Of a stretch of 64,000 nucleotides of DNA, positions 56,647 through 64,000 are shown piece after piece. The stretch comes from Ischnura elegans. Taxonomy: Eukaryota > Arthropoda > Insecta > Odonata > Coenagrionidae. The stretch covers positions 113,750,941-113,814,940 of the forward strand of contig NC_060246.1 of assembly GCF_921293095.1 (NCBI RefSeq), in the 5' to 3' direction. The notes under the pieces were generated by a model. The model worked only from the letters and a program-made list of their open reading frames with translations. It was not told where the DNA came from and did no database searches. Numbering within the stretch: position 1 is the stretch's first letter; each line of letters starts with the position of its first letter. The position numbers were made by a program, and so were the translations under genes.

Positions 56647-59600
56647 TGCAGCATTTAGTAGAATCTGTTCGTCTCATCCTGATAATGCTCATGCGGAGGT
56701 CTCATCCCGCCTGAGGCACCACTTGAGGCGCCCTTTGCAGCAGCTCTCGCCCTGCTGAGAGGGAACTAGAAACGCCCCGAAGGCGCGGAAGAAGATGGAC
56801 GGACCGCGTAATATTATTTTCATTATTCATCGAGTGACGTCAGAGGCAAGCACACCGCGCGACCGCCAATCGCTCACATTCCAATGCTGACACGGATCAC
56901 ATGAAACGAGAAGAAAGGTACGAAGCGCTGCTATGGTTTAAGATTACCACATAAGGCTGGGAACTATTGTGACTTTCCCTTGCGTTGTCACGCCGCTGCA
57001 ATCCAACTACCGCCTACAATAAACGAAGGACCTCACACCACATCAGAGGATTACCAATTGTAACTTACTCCTACATTGACTTGATTAGCTAAGGCTATTC
57101 AACCAGCTAGAAGATTGAGTTAGCATTTTTCACTACCATAACCCCAAAAGAAACGTATTTTAGATATCGCGGATGATTTTTAATGCTTCACGTATAAATG
57201 AATACAATTATCGATAAGGTTCGAGATTCGAACTCTTCTCACGAGCATTAAGTACGCCATGTATTGGCGCGAGCAAAATAAGTTCTCAAAACTAGAAGAG
57301 TCCATTTATAAATGAAATTTAATACCAAATTAAAACCTTACATAAATATTATATCCGTACCGCCTTAATATGGAATGTATATTAACACACCTACATGCCC
57401 AATGAGGTTAAGATATTAATAGAAACTAAGATTCCCAATTGATTGAAAAAATATTTAGTTACGTCGATAAATATTGTATTAATGTAAAAAATATGGCACA
57501 TTTACCCTATGAGGAGAGCGTGGTAAAAATGAAAGCATGGAAAATAGCCTCAACATATAAAAAATAAAATTTTGAAAAATGGAAAACAACTCAGCATTAC
57601 CATGCTTTTCATTGTCATGTAGTGTGGGTGTATGTATACTTTAAGTATCTCAAGGCTTCCAGTAATAGCTACCTGGATAGAAGTCGGTGTCACCCGACAA
57701 AGGCTCGTGACGAGAATTCCGTGAGAAATGAAGGCTTTCAGGAGACACTTATTTCCGCATCTCCATGTGAAAAATGCCACTGACCAATTCTATGACACAA
57801 AAGGATTTCGTCACTCAAGAGTGAAGGTTGACCCAGCTAATGGAAACCACACGACACGGAGAGCAACCGTGAAGTTAATTCAAAATTAGAATCAATTTTA
57901 AACCAAGTCAGCGAGAATAAATGGAAGTCATTAACTTGGGTATAAATTTAAAGAAAAATGACGCCAGGAATACTTTCAATTTAATAAGCCATTCATTTTC
58001 CCGAGACAAAATATGAGATAAACACTCGACATAATTACATAGATATTATTATCTAATAACTCTAATTATCGGAAAATCCCGATCGATTACGGAAAGATTA
58101 TTTTTTTTAGCATATACCTAATGAGAAATTTCCTCCATGGCCAAGCCTAAAAGATTTTTTTGAAATCGTTAAAAGCTCTTATGGCGATGAGATAATAGCT
58201 AATAAAGATATTACACTGGGGATGGTAAAATACATAAACAAGAGGATTATTTCAAGAGATTATTATTTCAATTTTCCTTACTTGAATCATTGCTCAAAAG
58301 AAATAATCATAACGAATACAAATTAATTTCACAGATGGTATAGTGGCGAGGAGAGAGGAGTAAAAGGGTGCTAATGATGGTATAAGTTTGAATGAACCCT
58401 CCAAGACAAAGCATAGTACAAAATCTTATTATAGAGCGTAAAATTATTGAACTTCGCGCAAAATTTTGGAACATAATCGATACCTTTATTGAAGAATAAA
58501 TCACGAATAGGTTTAATAATTAACTAACCATTGAATTTGTTTGTGAACCAAATCGTACGAAACATCCTAAATTAACATTGACTCTTATGAAATAGTTCTG
58601 AGTGGCGCACGGAAAATCAACCTCATTCGATAAATAAACATATACGTCATAAAGAAAATAAGTAAGTGGTTCGTTAGTTCCATAAAAACCGTTTGAGCAC
58701 ACATTAAGTATTCCTCATTCAACAGGAGCGCACGTTGTCAGTTCGACTAAACCGCCTACCTTGTGGCGCAAACACTCACGTTAACCTTTTCAGCATAATA
58801 AAAATCAATAGGCTATTACATTTCCATCTATTGCAAATGTCTGATATCATTAGATAACAGTTAACTAAAGACGAAAACAGTCTCTTTTTGGCCAAACACT
58901 CTGGTAATCGCACTAAGGGTCGCATAAGCAATAACCTTCCAAGATGACACATGAATGAATGAAAGATGAATAAAAAAAGAGCTCACGAATTTCGAGATAG
59001 TATAGCTTTCCACAAGAAAAGAGAACGTTGACCAAGCTTGACGAAATAAGTCGTGGCTTCAAATCCCTTTTAATTCGATAGAGTTGCGATGCGCTTGACT
59101 AGGTTCGAAATCAGTGTTTCTGCCCCACGACCCCAACAAAAAGTCCTAACAAAGCAATTTTCTGAGCGTGATTATCACGGGTTGCCAGGTAAGCCATTCA
59201 TAATACATAATGAATGCTTTTTGGCACAGTCACTAATGTCACACGCAGGTGAATCCCATTAAATAATTCATCTCATCTCATAAAAAACAATCGACCAACT
59301 GTACCCTTATCAACCGGTTTGTTTATTGATTATAGCGACACGAGCCAAAAAGTGGTAAACGGATTTCACAGATGACCATAGACAGGATAATACGAGTATC
59401 GATATGACGATGAGAAATCTAAAAGAAAATGAGGCATCTCAAGATTAAGCCCTAATTTATATCTAAATATAGACATTTCCTAAAATGGTATTTTTCGAAT
59501 TAGAATTAAATATATAGGTCACTGGATTTTTAAAAATTGCAGGTGTCAAAAAAAAACTCAGTACGCTCTTCCTCCTTCAAAACTCGACGCGATGTATAAT

Positions 59601-60366
59601 AAGAATAGAAGAAATCTGAAAATAAATAAGATTCGTCAAAAAAAAAACAATAAAATGATATTCCAAAAGTTGAAAGTCCAAATTTGATCATTTTCGTAAA
59701 AAATAAAATAAATGACAGCCATCTAAATCGTCATATATTCCTGCAATCGAGCTATTTCGATTGGAAAACTTATTAAGTACCTATTAACGAAAATAAAGCA
59801 AAAAAATCTTTCCACGATAATTTTGATGACATAATATAAATAATACACAAGAAAATTGGCTACCCAATGGGTAGCGCGTCAATAAAAGAAGCCGTCGCCC
59901 GGAAACCAAGGCGTCACAGTCAAAATTCAAGAACCAAGGAACCACAACGTGATCCGCAAAATTAGGCTTCTAATTGCAGCCTAGAAAGAAAATCGAGGGT
60001 TAATTCACGCTTGTCGCCACAAGGTCTCTTCAAGCGACATCGACGGAGATAGCGACCGAAAAGAATTCTTCCAATGACGGACGGCACCGCGCACTTTTAA
60101 GGGGCCCCGAAGCGTGAAGGGAATCTAAGAAATGGCACACAGGCCTTGAAAAAAAAGCTAGAGAAGACCGTCCCCGATCAGCACTCACGTCCGTCTAAGC
60201 GCCCGAAGTAATGAGATCTGCAAAAATATAGCAAGCGTACAAAATAGACTACCAAGCATCTCTCCAAAAAGAGAGCTTTACTTAAAAGGACGCATCGCTC
60301 CCACTCGCTCGATCTTTTTTCATGGCTATTAACTGTTTTAAGCTTTAGCTATCACGAATTACTGTT
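56647..60366. other. Long AT-rich non-coding region
   Basis: No ORF above 80 codons with plausible content was seen. No repeat termini were recognised in 3.7 kb. Confidence 0.45.
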
Positions 60367-60847
60367 GTTTAAACTAGGGGTGGTCGGATCGGATACCTCG
60401 GATCCAAATATCCGCGGATATTGCCCTTCATCGGATACATCGGATTCAAACTCGCGGAAGACATCGGATCTGAATCCGAAATTTTAAATAATAGCTTCAG
60501 TGAATGCAACTCCCCATACGGGTGGAAAGAGTTCCGATTCTATATTCGAATGCGCCGTCGCATGCGATTCTTGTCCTACTCATGAACCGTTTTGTTTGAA
60601 AGCTCTCGCAGAGTTGCGTAGGAGAATTTCAGCCGTGGAAAATATAAAAAGGCAAAATACGACTGGCACGTAACGCCACTCTTCCCAAGAGATTGAACAA
60701 TCATCGGGGGAATCTCAGCGTCCGGAATTTGAAAATGCATTTGGATCCGAAAATATCCGATCCGAAAGATCCGGCTCCGAAAATCAAGGATCTGATCGAA
60801 ATCCGGATCCGAAAAAAATCCTGGATCCGTCCATCTCTAGTTTAAAC
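60367..60847. mobile_element. hAT-type MITE with perfect palindromic 8-bp TSD
   Basis: The element 60375-60839 starts TAGGGGTGGTCGGATC and ends with the reverse complement of TAGAGATGGACGGATC. It is flanked by GTTTAAAC at 60367-60374 and 60840-60847. Both ends are built of GGATC/CGGAT/CCGAA repeats, forming extended inverted structure. The interior is non-coding. Confidence 0.85.
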
Positions 60848-60858
60848 TGAACTAAATG

Positions 60859-60982
60859 TTCTCGGGTCTTCCACCGGGCGAGTTTCTCCATCAATGTCGG
60901 CGTTTCTACCAGCGACTCCTAAGTCGATATCAGGTATGCTGGCAGTAATTAATCAGCTCACCACGTGGAAGACCCGAGAGAA
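60859..60982. repeat. CTCGGGT-family foldback, diverged
   Basis: Ends TTCTCGGGTCTTCCAC (60859-60874) and its near reverse complement (60965-60982). In minus orientation CCTGATATC, GACT/AGTC hairpin, GAAACGCCG and CCGGTGGAAGACCC appear in the order seen at 44827-45032, with a damaged core. It lies 12 bp from the hAT MITE. Confidence 0.55.
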
Positions 60983-62794
60983 TTGAATTCGGTTTATCAA
61001 TCAGTTCAAAATTTTCAGTGCAAATAGAGCAGACCCTCTTCAGTCAACATTGGCCTGCACATAATTGTGAAAATTTTACTAGTAATTACGAAGAAAATAC
61101 TGTAGTAAAAGTACTTCTACAGAAATAAAATGCCAATAATTGAGAACAAATTTAAAATACGATCGGTCGAGCACGTTATGCGCTTTACACTTTTATCACG
61201 TATAATTAAAACTTCCATACATGAGATACAGGTGAATGCTAAAAAAGCTCTGCACTATATACCTACCCTGGACACTTCAAGATAATGACGATGATGAAGT
61301 TTTAAACAGGTTCCACGGTCGCGAAAAAAAAAAAAACAAAATACAACCGGTCGAGCGAGATGAAATGAACGGAGAGATGCGTCCCCTTACGATAACTTCA
61401 AATCACCACAATATTGCACACTTGGGTTGGTAATATATCCATTAATAGAAACGCATCTGCAATGGAAGGGATGACTGAAAAGAGTTGAGTACACATTGAA
61501 AGATATCATCGGGTACTCAATAATCTCGGCATTGCGCTGCATAGCTATTTCCCACGGATAAGTCAATTCATGCGTGACTGGATATGAGGAGATCTATAAA
61601 GCATCTATCTATTACGTAGAATACTCAAGGTGACATTAAGTAACGCAACAGCGAAGTATAATTTTTAAGTAGCAATATAATTATAAATGTATAAGACGAA
61701 TGCTACGGGATGACTTCTTTGAGTGATGAGTTTGTGCTATTAAGAGAACTCCATCGCCTCACACCCTCAATGCACTAGGTCTTTTTTCTGCTTAATTGCA
61801 CATTGCAACACTACTCTTCTAAAAAAAACAGTGAATAAATGATCACTATGATGTGGAAAATGTGAGGAAATAAACGAGCCTGAATATAGCTCTTCAGTAA
61901 TAAAGCACACAAAACTAAGCTCTCATTACGGATATGGGAAAATTAATCGCAAAGCACTATGTATTAATAATCGTGGCAAGTTACAGTCACCAAATAGGAA
62001 ACTTAAAGAGGAAGAAATATATGATAATGTAATAAGGAGCTCAACTTCCTACAACTCGAGAAAACTATTCATTCTTTTCCTTAAAATACGCCGCATCATT
62101 AAACTAATTACGATCTACTGTAAAATAAAAACGGCTTGTTGGCCAAATAATGATTTGCAAGCGTCGTTTCCATGTAATTAAAAACAAAATAAAAGCATTA
62201 ATATTCAAATAAAACATGCCACTTTATATGACGACAGCATAAAAAGCCCAAGAAAAAACAAATGCCTACCTAAATTTATAATGCAATTGACTATAATGAC
62301 AACATCTTTTCCAAAAGGCTATTTTATACGGGAAACGAAATTGTACACCTTAAAGCTGCACCTTCGTCTCAATCAGACTTGCAATAATTTTAGACTCAAT
62401 AGCAGGGGCTATTCTATCACCTTGCGTACATTCATTTTTGTATGTGTTGATGCAAAGCACGGCCTTACACGACGACTTTTGAAATACACATTCGTATGTG
62501 CATTGTGCTGTGCAATTACGTGCTGAAAAAACGGGCTCAAGAACGGTCGCATTGTTAACAGTCATATGTGGAAAAGATGCGGAGGAATGAAAGCCAGAAC
62601 TACACGGAAGGAAGCGTCCATTTGGATAAAAGGTCTAGTCTGAGGCGGTCAAGAGAGGTGGACAAAGGACACGCAGGATCTCTATAGAGGTCAACGACAG
62701 TGACGAGATGAGGGGGAGGGAGGGAAAGGGGAAGAGGGGAGGAGGAGTTTCAAAAGGCCCATTCACGGAGTCACATTTGCCCGGTGGGATTTGA
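60983..62794. other. Non-coding DNA, G-rich tract near the end
   Basis: A G-quadruplex-type tract GGGGGAGGGAGGGAAAGGGG lies at 62712-62731. Otherwise nothing was recognised. Confidence 0.45.
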
Positions 62795-63339
62795 TACGAG
62801 GTGCGTTCAGAAAATAACGGGAAGTTTTAAATTCTGCTGGTTTGGAGAGTCTGACGGTCAAAATTTTCATTAAGTCGATATAAATATACCTCAGGTATGA
62901 TAAAATTTTCAGCTGTAACCATTGTTTACATTGTCTGTGGCAGCCGCTGAGGTTAGACGTGTTTACATGAGCTCGGTGATGTCCGTCTGTTAAAAGATAT
63001 AGATCCAAGAATGATCAGCAAATAAAAGAGTAACAAAGAGTGTGAATTGTCAACAAAGGCCCATGGTGAGTCTGCAGCGAGGAAAATAAGAATTTACGAG
63101 GGGTTGAAGCGTTTCCAAGACGGTCGAAAAGACGCTGAGGATGACGATCACTCCGGACGCGCCGACGAGTACATCAACAACCGATGAAAAAGCGGAAATT
63201 TAAAGAAAAGGTTATGAACATTTAATCTAATGAACATCTAATGGGGACTATTTTGAAGGCGACAGCATTAATTAAGACGAATAAATTAATATTTTCTATT
63301 TCAAAAAACTTTCCTATTATTTTATGCAAACACCTCGTA
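62795..63339 (+). mobile_element. mariner-type MITE with transposase remnant
   Basis: TIRs TACGAGGTGCGTTCAGAAAA and, from the right, TACGAGGTGTTTGCATAAAA stay alignable over about 34 bp. TA dinucleotides bound it. Inside, 63058-63188 encodes a transposase N-terminal remnant (RKIRIYEGLKRFQDGRKDAE, then DDDHSGRADE), matching the mariner segment that usually runs ...W..RF..GRE..EDD.R.GRP.... The catalytic D,D(34)D part is missing, so the element is a deletion derivative. Confidence 0.8.
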
Positions 63340-64000
63340 ATGTGCTGTCTCACAACGCGAGTTTAAAAGGGCCGGCGACGCGACGGACGGCGACGCTGAC
63401 AGAATAGGGCGATCCGAACTGCTCATGAAAATAGGGTATTATTAGGGTTGTTAACAGAAAGTTGTATTTGAAAGAATGCATTAAAAACATATTCGTAACT
63501 CTTCAATGCTAACCCCCTTTATTGCGAATATCTATTGCAAACATTGAGAATAAGTGGATAACTCAACGCTCATCGCGGCGCTGTGTACATTTTTGAACAC
63601 CGATCAAAAAGCCAGCGAAGTAGCAGCATAAGCGTCCACGGAAATGGTTGACGACAGAGAAAAGATGAAGGGACGGGGCCTCTTCTATGTATCCCCCTTG
63701 CCAATATATCTCATTACTAAAAACATGAATGCAGAACCGATAATTGCCGACCATCACAATCCGTTCACTGCCGCATTTTGCTTTCAATTTCCAGTTGTGT
63801 ATAATTATAATGCCAATGAGCAACTCACTCAGGGGGCCACCCTCCCCCCGGAATGAGGAAAATAAAGTAAACATTACGTATCGTAGTCTGCATTACTTTA
63901 ATGGATCATGATCGAGCGTATGGCCGCGGCATGCAGTAATACCCCGTCATTAACATTACCATTCGTAAACGCTTCAAGGCCATGGGCAATGAAACGTGGA
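63340..64000. other. Terminal stretch, nothing recognised
   Basis: Two overlapping frames at 63563-63874 (minus) and 63644-63856 (plus) have no recognisable domain. Confidence 0.4.

Noticed and set aside
1-64000. CRISPR arrays, rRNA genes, bacterial operons
   Set aside because: No regularly spaced repeats, no rRNA signatures and no prokaryotic gene organisation were seen.

Overview
The window looks like arthropod nuclear DNA, most likely from an insect with a repeat-rich, AT-rich genome. The evidence is one intact intronless Yellow/MRJP-family gene (the family is largely an insect one) set in long non-coding DNA, surrounded by decayed eukaryotic transposons: Helitron, THAP9/P-element, hAT, piggyBac-type, mariner, Gypsy and non-LTR elements, tRNA-derived SINEs, and Penelope-like or retrozyme-like hammerhead relics. 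Species or order cannot be fixed from the sequence alone.

Layout. 0-5 kb: a 217-bp foldback repeat with a hammerhead-like motif, a tRNA-Gly-derived SINE, a Helitron on the minus strand with a Pif1 helicase fragment, and a short membrane-protein-like ORF next to the Helitron start. 5-10 kb: a pyrimidine-rich tract, a SINE fragment and two hAT-type MITEs. 10.3-18.1 kb: a hAT MITE, a THAP9/P-element-like transposase pseudogene that keeps a recognisable intron, a second Helitron copy with its own hAT insertion, a 5'-truncated non-LTR element with an open 441-residue reverse transcriptase ORF, and a broken ORF of an uncharacterised insect repeat-associated family. 19.8-24.4 kb: a decayed Gypsy-type element on the plus strand, internally duplicated and carrying several insertions, one at a TTAA site. 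25.1-28.5 kb: a decayed RTE-like non-LTR element on the minus strand, interrupted by a MITE. 28.5-32 kb: a long-TIR element, inverted LINE fragments, a second SINE family and a 676-bp TTAA-type MITE that is mostly one large palindrome.

32-64 kb is dominated by the yellow-like gene (minus strand, 35575-37299) and a long sparse region upstream of it. That region holds GC-rich, purine/pyrimidine-asymmetric patches, G-quadruplex motifs, a perfect 28-bp direct repeat, several hAT MITEs, a mariner MITE with a transposase remnant, a short LINE 3' end and further hammerhead-like relics. I see no other convincing host protein-coding gene.

The genes do not form an operon or pathway. The yellow-like gene stands alone and the rest is mobile-element history. 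The most unusual pattern is a set of dispersed repeats, two of them near-perfect foldbacks, that carry the hammerhead core order (CUGANGA or near, stem II, GAAAC, very short stem III, cleavage-type C). This suggests a small non-autonomous ribozyme-bearing retroelement population related to Penelope-like elements or retrozymes.
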